A DNA stretch of 64,000 nucleotides from Bacteroidales bacterium (GTDB lineage: Bacteria > Bacteroidota > Bacteroidia > Bacteroidales > UBA4417), in the NCBI GenBank assembly GCA_016707785.1, contig JADJGZ010000017.1, forward strand, positions 1 through 64,000. Reading direction: 5' to 3'. This document shows positions 16,488 to 26,600 of this stretch, one piece after another. The translations under genes were made by a program, and so were the position numbers. The notes below the pieces were generated by a model that did no database searches, was not told where the DNA came from, and saw only the letters and a program-made list of their open reading frames with translations. Every line of letters starts with the position of its first letter. Position 1 is the first letter of the stretch.

Positions 16488-19055
16488 ATGACTGAATCTG
16501 AAATCAATCCTCCAAAACCCTTACAGCCTGAAGACTTTGACCTCTATCGAAGAATGGTGGAGAATTCCCGTGATGGTATTTGTATAACACAAAATGGAAT
16601 GTTCAGGTATGCTAATCAGGCCTTTTGTGATATGTTGGGATATACCCTGGAGGAACTCACCTCGGTTACCGGGCCTGATCTTCTGGCTGAAAAGGATAAG
16701 GAAAGGATTGTCGCCCAGCATTATAAAAGAATGGAAGGAGAACAGGGCAAGAGCATAGATTATATTACCATGATCCGCAAAGATGGCACTCTTATTGACA
16801 TAGAGATGAGCGCCAATGCCATCCAGCTGGAAGGTTACTGGGCCTCATTTATTTCTGCACGCGATATCACAGAACGCAATAAGATGCAGGAAGCGCTGGA
16901 AAAGAGTGAGCAGAAATACCGAATGCTGATTGAGAACGCCCAGGATGGAATCATCATTACCCAGGATGGACAATTCAAACTCGTTAACAAAGCCTTCTGC
17001 GAAATTATTGAATATGCTGAAGAAGAGTTAATGAACATGAGTTTTCTGGATGTGGTTTCCAACGAAGATAGAGACAGGCTCCTGGAGTATCATAAACTAA
17101 GGATGAGCGGAAGCCGGCATCATATGATCTATGAAGCGAAAGGAATATCAAAATCCGGCAAAATAGTTGACTTTGAGATTAACACTACTTTCATTGAATA
17201 CAATGATCGCCCGGCTACTTTCATCATTCTTCGTGATCAAACTGAACGCAAATCACTTGAAGTAACTGTTAGAAACAGTGAAAGAAAATATAGGAAACTT
17301 TTTGAGGCAGAGTCAGATGCTATTTTCCTCATTGAAAAGGAAACGGGGAGGATTTTGGATGCTAATCCTGCTGCTTCTCACATCTATGGCTATTCACATG
17401 AAGAATTTCTCCGGCTGAAAAATATTGATGTTTCGGCTGAACCAGAATCAACACAATCTGCAACATCCCATGATGCCGGATATGTTCCTGTTCGATACCA
17501 TAAGAAGAAAGATGGCTCTGTATTTGCCGTGGAGATTACTGCTGGAATCACGGATCTTGACAATAATGTGGTTCACATAGTAACGGTCCGTGATATTACC
17601 GAACGATTAAGAATACAGGAGACGCTGAAAGCAAGTGAAAGAAAATACCGTGAATTATCCGACTTCCTCCCTCAAACCATTTTTGAACTGGATACCGAAG
17701 GCCGATTGGTATACCTGAACAAAGCAGGGATGGAAACCTATGGTTTTACTCAATCACCGGTAGGTGTTCCTGCTATTGAAGGGGTAATACCCGAAGATCA
17801 GGAAAGAATGCTTGATAATATCAGGAAAGCATTTTCTGATAATCGCACAATGATTGCCGATGAATATACTGCAAGGCGTATCGATGATACTACCTTCCCT
17901 GTCATGATCTATGGCTCACGAATGATGGACAATGATAGGTTTGTTGGATACAGGGGATTGATCATTGACATTTCTGAACGCAAAGCCATGGAAGAGGCTT
18001 TAAGAAAAAGTGAAGAGCGCTATCGCCGTCTGATACAAAGCTTGCAGGAAGGCCTTTTTGTTATTCAGGATGAAAAGTTCATTTTTGTAAATAAGGCCAT
18101 TGTGAAAATTCTTGGTTACAAGGTTGAAGAAATGCTTGGCCGTTACTTTTATGAAGTCATACCCCCCGACCGACAGGAGGAAATGAAATCAATGCATCTG
18201 CATCGGATAGCAGGAGAAAAAGGATCATGGAGTTATGAATTTACGCTAATGCATAAAGACCAGAAAACCAGGATCCCGGTAATTCTTTCAACCAACCTTA
18301 CCGAGATTGATGGAAAGATGGCAATAGTAGGTACTGCAAAGGATATTACTGAAAGAATTAAAGCTGAAGAAGAACTACGAACAGCCCATAACAGACTGGA
18401 AGAAATCAATCATAAACTGGAGGAAACCATTGCCGATCGAACCAGGGAACTCACCGAGGCCAATACACAATTACTCAAGGTACAGAAAGAAAACCTGCAA
18501 TCCCAGTTTGATGTCCTGAAACAACAGGTAAACCCACACTTTCTCTTTAACAGTCTGAATGTACTTACTTCCCTTATAAGAATTGAGCCCGAACTGGCTG
18601 AAAAATTCACTGAACATCTCTCAAAAGTTTACAGGTATGTGCTTGAAAATAAAGACAATGAGCTTGTAAAGCTGAGCACAGAACTCGACTTTCTCGATGC
18701 TTACCTTTTCCTGCTGAATATCCGTTTTATGGATAAGATCAGGGTAAACATCAATATCAGTGATCAAAGGAAAGAGGCAATGGTTATCCCCTTAGCCATG
18801 CAATTATTAATTGAGAATGCGATCAAGCATAACTCAATGTCGAAAAAATCACCCCTGGTCATCGACATTTTCGTTGATGAACAATGCTATCTGAATATCA
18901 TTAACAATCTGCAGGAAAGGGAAGCCCATATGACCTCGACCGGGGTTGGTCTGAAAAATATACAGAACAGGTACCTGCTACTAAACAATACATTGCCTGA
19001 ATTTGAAAAAACGGCAGATCGTTTTATAGCCAGGATTCCCCTGATTTGTGAATAG
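16488..19055 (+). CDS. Multi-PAS LytS-type sensor histidine kinase
   Basis: A soluble 855-residue kinase. Five PAS domains in tandem can be delimited by their repeated openings (SEQKYRMLIENAQDGI, SERKYRKLFEAESDAI and similar) and ITERK-type endings, at roughly residues 15-130, 140-255, 265-375, 385-500 and 515-625. A coiled coil (about 630-680) leads to a His_kinase domain with QQVNPHFLFNSLNVLTS, whose His is the phosphorylation site, and a HATPase domain with LLIENAIKHNSMSK and GVGLKNIQNRY. No membrane segment is present, so it senses a cytoplasmic or diffusible signal. A response regulator starts 35 nt downstream, followed by a second. Output is expected through the LytTR regulator. Confidence 0.9.
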   Translation: MTESEINPPKPLQPEDFDLYRRMVENSRDGICITQNGMFRYANQAFCDMLGYTLEELTSVTGPDLLAEKDKERIVAQHYKRMEGEQGKSIDYITMIRKDGTLIDIEMSANAIQLEGYWASFISARDITERNKMQEALEKSEQKYRMLIENAQDGIIITQDGQFKLVNKAFCEIIEYAEEELMNMSFLDVVSNEDRDRLLEYHKLRMSGSRHHMIYEAKGISKSGKIVDFEINTTFIEYNDRPATFIILRDQTERKSLEVTVRNSERKYRKLFEAESDAIFLIEKETGRILDANPAASHIYGYSHEEFLRLKNIDVSAEPESTQSATSHDAGYVPVRYHKKKDGSVFAVEITAGITDLDNNVVHIVTVRDITERLRIQETLKASERKYRELSDFLPQTIFELDTEGRLVYLNKAGMETYGFTQSPVGVPAIEGVIPEDQERMLDNIRKAFSDNRTMIADEYTARRIDDTTFPVMIYGSRMMDNDRFVGYRGLIIDISERKAMEEALRKSEERYRRLIQSLQEGLFVIQDEKFIFVNKAIVKILGYKVEEMLGRYFYEVIPPDRQEEMKSMHLHRIAGEKGSWSYEFTLMHKDQKTRIPVILSTNLTEIDGKMAIVGTAKDITERIKAEEELRTAHNRLEEINHKLEETIADRTRELTEANTQLLKVQKENLQSQFDVLKQQVNPHFLFNSLNVLTSLIRIEPELAEKFTEHLSKVYRYVLENKDNELVKLSTELDFLDAYLFLLNIRFMDKIRVNINISDQRKEAMVIPLAMQLLIENAIKHNSMSKKSPLVIDIFVDEQCYLNIINNLQEREAHMTSTGVGLKNIQNRYLLLNNTLPEFEKTADRFIARIPLICE

Positions 19056-19090
19056 CTAACTTGATTGAAAACTTAATAAAACTGTTGTAA

Positions 19091-19507
19091 ATGAAAGTGT
19101 TGATAATTGAAGATGAACAACTGGCTGCTCGTCGACTCGAAAAAATGATGAAGGAATTTGATCCGGGAATTGAAGTGATCGCCAGGCTTGAATCGGTGTC
19201 AGAGTCCATCGAATGGTTTAAAAAGAGCCCTGAACCGGATTTGATTTTCCTGGATATCCATCTTGAGGATAACGTGAGCTTTGCAATATTCAATGAGATT
19301 TCAATACAAAGCCCGATAGTTTTTACAACTGCTACAGATGAACTCTCTACCCGGATTTTTGCGCTGAGGAATATCGACTATCTGCTCAAACCCATCATAC
19401 AGAAGGATCTGAACCGGATGCTTATAAAATATAAGGATTTTCCCGAAGAAGAAAAGTTGCAGATCAACGCTGAGACATTCAAGGATTTCATCAACCGAAA
19501 CAAATAA
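19091..19507 (+). CDS. Receiver-only response regulator, truncated paralogue
   Basis: A 138-residue receiver domain with the acidic pocket (IIEDE at 5-9), phospho-acceptor Asp in LIFLDIHLED near 55, the Thr switch in FTTATDE and Lys in YLLKPI. It closely matches the first half of the adjacent regulator, for example EDEQLAARRLE and YLLKPIIQ, but lacks the LytTR DNA-binding half; ten residues after the receiver it ends. It probably arose by tandem duplication with loss of the effector domain. It might act as a phosphate sink or competitor in the same pathway. The stop lies 5 nt before the next start. Confidence 0.9.
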   Translation: MKVLIIEDEQLAARRLEKMMKEFDPGIEVIARLESVSESIEWFKKSPEPDLIFLDIHLEDNVSFAIFNEISIQSPIVFTTATDELSTRIFALRNIDYLLKPIIQKDLNRMLIKYKDFPEEEKLQINAETFKDFINRNK

Positions 19508-19512
19508 TCACC

Positions 19513-20298
19513 ATGAAAGTTGTTATAATTGAAGATGAGCAATTGGCTGCCCGCCGACTCGAAAGTATGATTCTTTCCTATGATCCGACAATCGAAATCC
19601 TGGCTAAACTTGAATCCGTTGAAGATTCTGTAAACTGGTTTAAAAAGAACCTTCATCCCGACCTTATTTTTCTGGATATACACCTGGAAGACGACCTGAG
19701 TTTTGCAATCTTCGAAAAAGTGAAGGTTTCCTCACCTATCATCTTCACCACTGCTTTCGATGAATATGCCATTCGAGCCTTCAAGATGAAAAGCATCGAC
19801 TACCTGCTTAAACCCATTATTCAGGAAGAATTGAACAATGCCATCCGAAAATATATGGATCTTGTAAATCCTCCTCAGAGAGATATTGACCTTTCATCTC
19901 TTTATAAGCTGATCAGCCTTCAGAGTGCATCATACAAAGAGCGCTTCTCCATTACGATAGGGCAAAAGATCAAGACCTTCAGCACCACGGAAATAGCGTA
20001 TTTCTATTCAACAGAAGGGATTTCATTTATGGTTTTGAAAAACAAATCCGAATACCCGGTCGACGACAGCCTTGAAATCCTTGCCCAGGAACTTAATCCT
20101 AAAGAGTTTTTCCGCATAAACAGAAAATACCTGGTAAAGATTGAGGCCATTCAAAATGTACATATTTACCCAAAAAGCAGGCTAAAACTTGAACTATCAC
20201 CCCTGCCACAAGAAGAGGTATTTGTAAGTATCGATAAGGTGACCCCCTTTAAAAACTGGTTGGATAATAAAATAATGTCGGATGTCGGATGTCTTTAA
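19513..20298 (+). CDS. LytTR family response regulator
   Basis: A 261-residue DNA-binding response regulator: receiver domain (about 1-118) with IIEDE, LIFLDIHLED, FTTAFDE and YLLKPI motifs, then a LytTR domain (about 140-250) with KIKTFSTTEIAYFYSTEG, EFFRINRKYLVKIEAI and VSIDKVTPFKNWL. It is the likely transcriptional output of the five-PAS kinase in the same operon. The last residues (SDVGCL) are encoded by the start of an intergenic heptamer repeat, so the original stop was probably replaced when the repeat arose. Confidence 0.9.
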   Translation: MKVVIIEDEQLAARRLESMILSYDPTIEILAKLESVEDSVNWFKKNLHPDLIFLDIHLEDDLSFAIFEKVKVSSPIIFTTAFDEYAIRAFKMKSIDYLLKPIIQEELNNAIRKYMDLVNPPQRDIDLSSLYKLISLQSASYKERFSITIGQKIKTFSTTEIAYFYSTEGISFMVLKNKSEYPVDDSLEILAQELNPKEFFRINRKYLVKIEAIQNVHIYPKSRLKLELSPLPQEEVFVSIDKVTPFKNWLDNKIMSDVGCL

Positions 20299-20500
20299 TG
20301 TCGGATGTGGTCTTGCCGTGGGCTGGTCCTGGATTTGGGATTTCGGACCTTAGATTATCACCGGCGGATTCACCTTGTGCTAGGCCTGATGTCGGTCTAA
20401 TCCCGTAGTCACTAATTGCTAATCCCTAGTCGCTAGTTACTAGTCACTAATCGCTATTTTCCAGTCGCTAGTCACTAGTAACCAGTCACTATTCACTCCC
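20277..20500. repeat. Heptameric repeats overlapping a gene end (GATGTCG and AGTCACT types)
   Basis: From 20277 to about 20320 the unit GATGTCG recurs (the reverse complement of the ACATCCG unit found near 2150). From about 20395 to 20500 a second 7-bp type, AGTCACT/AGTCGCT with embedded CTAG, occupies most of the spacer. The first block includes the last codons and stop of the LytTR gene. No gene lies in the spacer. Confidence 0.85.
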
Positions 20501-20523
20501 CTCATATCCTTTTTCTCCACTAC

Positions 20524-20554
20524 TTTGGAAATCTAAAACCATTTTTTAACTTTG
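20524..20554 (+). promoter_or_regulatory. Bacteroidota-type promoter of the EF-G paralogue
   Basis: TTTG at 20524-20527 and TAACTTTG at 20547-20554 are separated by 19 nt and match the -33/-7 consensus of the Bacteroidota housekeeping sigma factor. Transcription would start near 20560, about 45 nt before the ATG at 20605. The promoter sits directly after the repeat block. Confidence 0.75.
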
Positions 20555-20604
20555 CAACCCTTTATCGAGGAATAACTATTTCACTCACAATAAATTCAGC
20601 ACCA

Positions 20605-22734
20605 ATGAAGGTTTATAAAACGAACGAAATTAAAAACATTGCCTTGATCGGAGGCGCGAAGTCGGGCAAGACTACCCTCGCGGAAGCTATGCTTTTTGAA
20701 GGAGGCCTCATCAACCGCCGTGGATCAGTTGAAGATAAAAATACTATTTCCGATTATCGCGAAATTGAATTGGAAAGGCAGAATTCTGTTACCTCCACAG
20801 TTCTCTATGCAGAGTATAAAGGAAAGAAAATCAACATATTAGATTGCCCGGGGTTTGATGACTTTATTGGTGAAGTTGTTGCAGCTCTCAAAGTTGCCGA
20901 CACCGCTGTTATGTTGGTCAATGCTCAGAATGGAGTTGAAGTAGGAACAGAAATTAACTGGAGACATACTGTTAAAAATAATACTCCCGTCGTTTTTGTT
21001 GTAAACCAGCTTGAACATGAAAAAGCCAATTTTGATGAAACCATCCGCCAATTGAAATCACAATTCGGTGGTAATATCACTGTTGCTCAGTTCCCGGTTG
21101 GTGATGGACATGCTTTCCAGGGTATTGTTGACCTTCTCCAGATGAAAATGTACAAATTCTCAGATGGTAAAACGGAAGTGGTCGATATTCCTGCCAGTGA
21201 ACAGGATAAAGCCGAAGAACTGCATAACGCCCTCATTGAAAAAGCTGCCGAAAGTGATGAATCACTTATGGAAGCTTTCTTCGAAAATGGCACCCTTACT
21301 ATTGAACAGATTGAAACAGGTATTAAGACCGGGATCATTACCCGCGGACTCTTTCCTGTTTTCTGTGTCTCTGCAAAACAAAACAAAGGAGTTGGACGCC
21401 TCATGGAATTCATTACTACCACAGCTCCTTCTCCAAACGAAATGCCTGCCACCAAGACTACCGGTGGAAAAGAACTGAAGTGCAACATCGCTGATCCGGC
21501 TTCTTTATTTGTTTTTAAAACTTCTATCGAAGAACACCTTGGTGAAATCGCTTTCTTTAAGGTTTATGCCGGTGAAGTGCACGAAGCCATGGACATGATC
21601 AATGGACTTAATTCCGGTAAGGAGCGTCTACCTCAGCTATTTGCCATTGCCGGTAAAAAGCGTGAAAAGATTGAAAAAGTATCCGCTGGTGACATTGCCG
21701 CCACAATCAAACTGAAAAATACCCGCACCAATGATACTCTGAATTCTCCTAAGAATTCTGACGATGTTATTACTCCAATTGAATTCCCTGCACCAAAGAT
21801 CAGCTTTGCTGTAAAAGCCAAGAACCAGGGTGATGAGGAAAAGCTGGGTGCACGCCTGAATGAAATGCACAAAGTTGACCAGACTCTTGAGGTGGAATAT
21901 TCAAAAGAACTCAAGCAAATCCTCCTAAAAGGCCAGGGTGAACTTCACCTGAACATTGCTAAATGGCACCTCGAAGTTTTGGATAAAATTGCTATCGACT
22001 ATATCGCTCCAAAAATTCCTTACCGCGAAACCATTACCAAATCTGCAACAGCCATGTACCGCCACAAGAAACAATCAGGTGGTGCCGGACAGTTCGGTGA
22101 AGTACATATGCTGATTGAACCATACACAGAAGGTATGTCATTCCAGAATTCCTATCCGGTTCGTGGAACAGATGAGCACTTACTGCCATGGGGCGGGAAA
22201 CTGGTTTTCAATAACTGTATTGTTGGTGGATCTATTGACGCCCGCTTCTTACCTGCTATCCTCAAAGGTATCATGGAGAAGATTGAAGAAGGTCCGCTTA
22301 CTGGTTCTTATGCACGCGATATCGTTGTGAATGTTTATGACGGTAAAATGCACCCGGTTGACTCCAATGAATTGGCTTTCAAACTGGCTGGCCGCCAGGC
22401 TTTCAAAGAAGCTTTTAAAAATGCCGGTCCAAAAATCCTTGAACCAATTTACGATGTGGAAGTTATCGTTCCTGCTGACCGCATGGGTGATATCATGACC
22501 GACTTACAGGGCCGCCGTGCAATCATCATGGGAATGGAAAGTGAAGGGAATTACCAAAAGATTAAAGCCAAGGTTCCCCTTGCTGAAATGAACCGCTATT
22601 CCACAGCCCTCAGTTCAATTACATCCGGTAGTGGTACCTACTCCCTCAAATTCGGAGAGTACTCACAGGTTCCACCCGATGTTCAGAACGCATTGCTCAA
22701 AGCTTACGAAGAACAGGAAAAAGACGAAGAATAG
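20605..22734 (+). CDS. fusA2: EF-G paralogue (EF-G2 type) with degenerate GTPase motifs
   Basis: A 709-residue EF-G-like protein with all five domains and a conserved domain IV (SGGAGQFGEVHMLIEPY), but with an altered G domain. G1 is GGAKSGKT instead of AHIDAGKT; the switch I segment reads ERQNSVTS instead of ERGITITS; G3 is DCPGFDDF, losing the catalytic His of DTPGHVDF; G4 is NQLE instead of NKMD. In Bacteroides, an EF-G2 paralogue is reported to support translation without GTPase activity and to matter under nutrient limitation and in gut colonisation. This gene fits that type. It has its own promoter and terminator and is monocistronic. The main fusA is not in the window. Confidence 0.85.
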   Translation: MKVYKTNEIKNIALIGGAKSGKTTLAEAMLFEGGLINRRGSVEDKNTISDYREIELERQNSVTSTVLYAEYKGKKINILDCPGFDDFIGEVVAALKVADTAVMLVNAQNGVEVGTEINWRHTVKNNTPVVFVVNQLEHEKANFDETIRQLKSQFGGNITVAQFPVGDGHAFQGIVDLLQMKMYKFSDGKTEVVDIPASEQDKAEELHNALIEKAAESDESLMEAFFENGTLTIEQIETGIKTGIITRGLFPVFCVSAKQNKGVGRLMEFITTTAPSPNEMPATKTTGGKELKCNIADPASLFVFKTSIEEHLGEIAFFKVYAGEVHEAMDMINGLNSGKERLPQLFAIAGKKREKIEKVSAGDIAATIKLKNTRTNDTLNSPKNSDDVITPIEFPAPKISFAVKAKNQGDEEKLGARLNEMHKVDQTLEVEYSKELKQILLKGQGELHLNIAKWHLEVLDKIAIDYIAPKIPYRETITKSATAMYRHKKQSGGAGQFGEVHMLIEPYTEGMSFQNSYPVRGTDEHLLPWGGKLVFNNCIVGGSIDARFLPAILKGIMEKIEEGPLTGSYARDIVVNVYDGKMHPVDSNELAFKLAGRQAFKEAFKNAGPKILEPIYDVEVIVPADRMGDIMTDLQGRRAIIMGMESEGNYQKIKAKVPLAEMNRYSTALSSITSGSGTYSLKFGEYSQVPPDVQNALLKAYEEQEKDEE

Positions 22735-22751
22735 TCTTTCCTGGATATTTG

Positions 22752-22782
22752 AAAAAAGGCTGCCTTTGGGCAGCTTTTTTTT
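22752..22782 (+). terminator. Rho-independent terminator of the EF-G paralogue
   Basis: A perfect GCTGCC/GGCAGC stem with a TTTG loop is followed by eight T residues, 18 nt after the stop codon. Upstream A residues can pair with the T tract, so it could also work in reverse. Confidence 0.9.
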
Positions 22783-22896
22783 ATGCCCTTTTTGAAATAG
22801 TATGGACAAACAACGTTTTTCAGGAATAATGCTCTGAAAAAAAGACTTATAACAAGATTCAGCTTAATCCAAAAATTCAAACCCAAACTTCTCTTC

Positions 22897-23000
22897 CCCA
22901 CTTGTCACATTGAGACTGTCGAAATGGATGACCTGCCTCCAACCACTCAAACCTCTCCCCCACTTGTCACATTGAGCCTGTCGAAATGGATTACCCTTTC
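22897..23000. repeat. Dispersed repeat TGTCACATTGAGCCTGTCGA, two copies
   Basis: Two copies begin near 22900 and 22964, each preceded by CCCCACTTG and followed by AATGGAT. Further copies lie on the far side of the small nuclease gene. Between the EF-G terminator and this gene nothing else is visible. Confidence 0.85.
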
Positions 23001-23044
23001 TGCTATAGAACCCTAAAACTTGCCATCAGGCTGTTTTTCATTTT

Positions 23045-23338
23045 TTAATTACGACTTTTTGACAACAATACTAATCTGTCAAAATCCTGATCTATTAAAG
23101 CCTCCTTTTTCGCCCTCGACCAACCTTTTACCTGCTTTTCAAATGCAATTGCTTCCTTAACATCCAAAAATGACTGAACAAACAACAAAGTAACAGGGCG
23201 TCGCTTAAAAGTATAACAAGATCTGCTTTTACCTGATTGGTGTTCGGCAAATCTCCTTTCTATATTGTTGGTTATTCCAGTATAATAACTTTCATCTGAA
23301 CACCTAAGGATGTATACAAAATAACACTTCTGATCCAT
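23045..23338 (-). CDS. Small GIY-YIG nuclease-domain protein
   Basis: A protein of 97 residues from the second Met, consisting only of a GIY-YIG domain: YFVYILRCSDESYYTGIT carries the two Tyr motifs, NNIERRFAEH holds the conserved Arg, and EAIAFEKQVKGWSRAKKEALI the catalytic Glu. This is the UPF0213/YhbQ-like class of small single-domain proteins, widespread in Bacteroidota and of unclear role. It is bracketed on both sides by copies of the same dispersed repeat. Start could be two codons upstream at 23344. Confidence 0.85.
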   Translation of the reverse strand: MDQKCYFVYILRCSDESYYTGITNNIERRFAEHQSGKSRSCYTFKRRPVTLLFVQSFLDVKEAIAFEKQVKGWSRAKKEALIDQDFDRLVLLSKSRN

Positions 23339-23418
23339 CAACAAATTGAATATTAAAAGATAAATTTTATTTTAAAGATTCAACGCAGGAAATAGAGTCT
23401 TAAGTTCAATATGTATAT

Positions 23419-23610
23419 GCTTCGACAAGCTCAGCATGACACGCTTGAGAATTTTATCTAGCCTCAACAAATCCAAATTTGGACTATATCTGCATAATAG
23501 AAACAATTATAGGTACTCATTGCAATCCTTAAATTAATTCTTAATTATGCATTTCCTACTAAGTCCTCTCTATCCTGCCTGTCACATTGAGCCTGTCGAA
23601 ATGGATAAAC
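23419..23610. repeat. Dispersed repeat copies downstream of the GIY-YIG locus
   Basis: Near 23420-23445 is a related inverted form (GCTTCGACAAGCTCAGCATG), and near 23578-23605 another direct copy of TGTCACATTGAGCCTGTCGA. The DNA between is AT-rich without a gene. Confidence 0.75.
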
Positions 23611-23638
23611 CATTCTGCTCATTATTTCAATAACTTAC

Positions 23639-26600
23639 TTACTCCACCTTCACCCTTATCCCTTCTGAATGTGCCGAAAACTCAGGGGCATACATACACT
23701 GAACACTCGTGATCCCATTGGAGAAATCACCCTTCTGAGTGGCAAATAAGCGGTACTCAAATACATAGGTGCCCTTAGGGAGGTAACTGATAAAGAAATT
23801 TGAGGAGGCATCCCGCGTGGATTCATAATAACCTAATCCATCCTGCCAGCGATAACCACTCAACACATTCAGAGGCTCAAATGCCGAAGCGCGCATATCT
23901 TTCAGGTGGACATACTCCATATCCCTGTCCGTGCGGAGTTCTACCCTCACTACAATCTTATCTCCCACCTTTAATGCATGCTGCTCATCAACAGGTACAA
24001 TTACCGGCCCTGTTGCAGTATTGACTTCCCTGAACAGCTTCTTGCTCAGGCTTAGCGGTGTTTGAGCAGGAGTAATCTTATCCAGTTGCTCAAAATATTG
24101 CCAGTACAGTGAGCCCCAGGCAACAGTAGGATTCGGATTGGTAATGGTTACCTTCCCCATTTCCGGTCTGATTTCTGAACGGCTCCAGCTGGTCTTGAAA
24201 TACCCGGTGCCTGCTTCCGGTTGAGCATTGCCCTCCAGTTTACCAGGATCAACCTTTTCACTCCCTAATTGAATGGAAACAAGTTTATCACTGCTTAATA
24301 AATCACTGCCTCTTAATAGTAATGCATAAACAGCTTCTGATGTGGCTTTGGTAGTTTTCCAATCCTGGGTCTGCTTTTGCTTCAGCAGCCAGATTTTTAA
24401 CTCCTCAACAGATTCCTGATCATTTAATACTTCATCATATGCTTCAATCAACAGTGCTTGCGTTTCAATGGGAGCCTGGTACCAAAACCATCCACGGGTT
24501 TCATTTCTCCAGTACATTCCCATTTCCTCATTGTGAAGTGCTGTCTCGGAAATAGAGCGCATAATCAATCCTGCGGTTTTTGTTTCCGAAAACCTGTGTA
24601 ATGCCAGTGCCAGCATACCTTTCAGATAGTTATTCCTTGTTTTCCAGTAAGTCCCGGCCTGTGATTTGAAATAATTAAATGCCTCCATCTCCTGCTTTTC
24701 AAGAGGGATGTCAACCATAAAATAACTCCTGGCATAGAGGTATTGTACCACTTCATAACCCAGGTGGTCATTTTTAAGGTAATCCTTATCCTCCTTTACA
24801 ATCTTGTCAAAATCTTCCTTTATCCTGGCATCGAGGTACCGGATTGCTGACTGCAGCATCGCCAACGACTTACTATCCTGCCTAAATTCGGTGACACCAA
24901 GGTGGTCGAGGTGCCCAAGTCCGGTTACAATGTGCTGGGTGATATACCTGTTATCGGGCATACCCTTGAACCAGGGCCAGCCTCCATTGGGTGCCTGCAT
25001 TTCATTCAGCTTTTTCAAGGCAGATCCAAGTTCATTATTCATTCGGTTCAGGTCGAAAAGAATGGCTATCCTTTGTTTGCGTTCACTTTCATTTGAAGCC
25101 TCCTGCACCCATGGACTCTCTTCCAGCAATATGCTTTTTAATTCCTGATTTTTCTCAAGGTTCGATTTTAAGGCATCCGGTGAAATACTCTTCCAACTTT
25201 CGAATACAGCCTTGATCTTAGGATCGCTATTGGCAATATGCGATGCCAGGCTGTTGGCATAATACCTGCTAAACACCTGCTCTGCACATTCATAAGGATA
25301 TTCCATCAGATAAGGCAGGGCTTGAACCGCATACCAGGCTGGGTTGCTGGTATATTCAAGTGTTAAACGGTAATTTCTGAGCGTTGAACTTTCTTTCCCT
25401 GAACGGATAAGCTTTTCAAAGTTGAACTTCCTGGTTTGATTGCCATTTACCGGCAATGGCAGGCTTTCTGTTACCAGCATGCGGTTGGTTAAAACCGGGA
25501 TAACAGCTTCTTCTCCATCTGAAAATATTCCTGAACTTGCTGTTACTCTATACACTATTGCCTGGAGATCTTCCGGGATGCTTAATTTCCAGCTGATTAC
25601 TGTATTCCCTCCTTTGTCAATTGAAAATTCCTTTGTAGCAGTATCTGTCAGAACTCCCTCGCCAACTGGTTTCATCGTAAAAGCATCAAAAAGCTGAAGC
25701 ACTGAACTTCCCTGTATCCTTGTATCACTCAGATTGGAAATTTTACAACTGAACTCCATTTTATCGCCTTCACGGAAAAATCGTGGAGCATTAGGAAATA
25801 CCATCAGTTCTTTCTGGGTAACCAACGATTTTTCAACCTGTCCAACCTTCAGATCTTTACTGACAGCCAATCCCATCATCTTCCATTTGGTGAGCGATTC
25901 AGGCATTTTAAAACGAATCTGCAAATCACCGTTTTCGTCGGTGGTAAGATGAGGGTAAAAGAATGCTGTTTCCTTGAAATCAGAACGCACTTTTGCGGGT
26001 TGTGTAACCTGGGGCTCAGTTACACCGGAAACAGGAGGAGGAACACCTTTGGCTTCCACGTTTATGAAGATAGATTCATTCTCCTCCCTGGCTGGCAGTT
26101 TTTCCTTACTCATTAAAGGTGATTCGTCAGCGACAGCCATATCTGCCATTTTGAGTCCTTCTGCCCTCCTGATCTGATAGCCTCCATAATCCTCAAAACC
26201 AAACCAGTTTAATCGGTCGTATGTCCTGCTTTTCAGACTTGCACCGGATCCCGGATACCAGTTTTGTATACTGCCCCGGTTGCCAAATGCTGAATTCACA
26301 TCCCAGGAATAATGCATGTTAAAATAATTCAGGATATTGAAATTCCAGACATTCGGCACAAAGGCATCCAGTGATGCATCATACATTCCGGCCAGCATTT
26401 CAGCCCAGGCTTTCTCACCCTTATGATCCCTGATAGAAATCAGCCACTCTTCATCCTCTCCCGGTTTCAGCTTCGAACGGAATGAAGCAAATCTTATATC
26501 CAGTTTCCGGTTTGTCCAGGGGACTTCGATGGTCTTGGTCGATTGCCAGCTTCTGTTCATTTTAACAAAAGCCATATTTACGGTAATGTTACCACGATGT

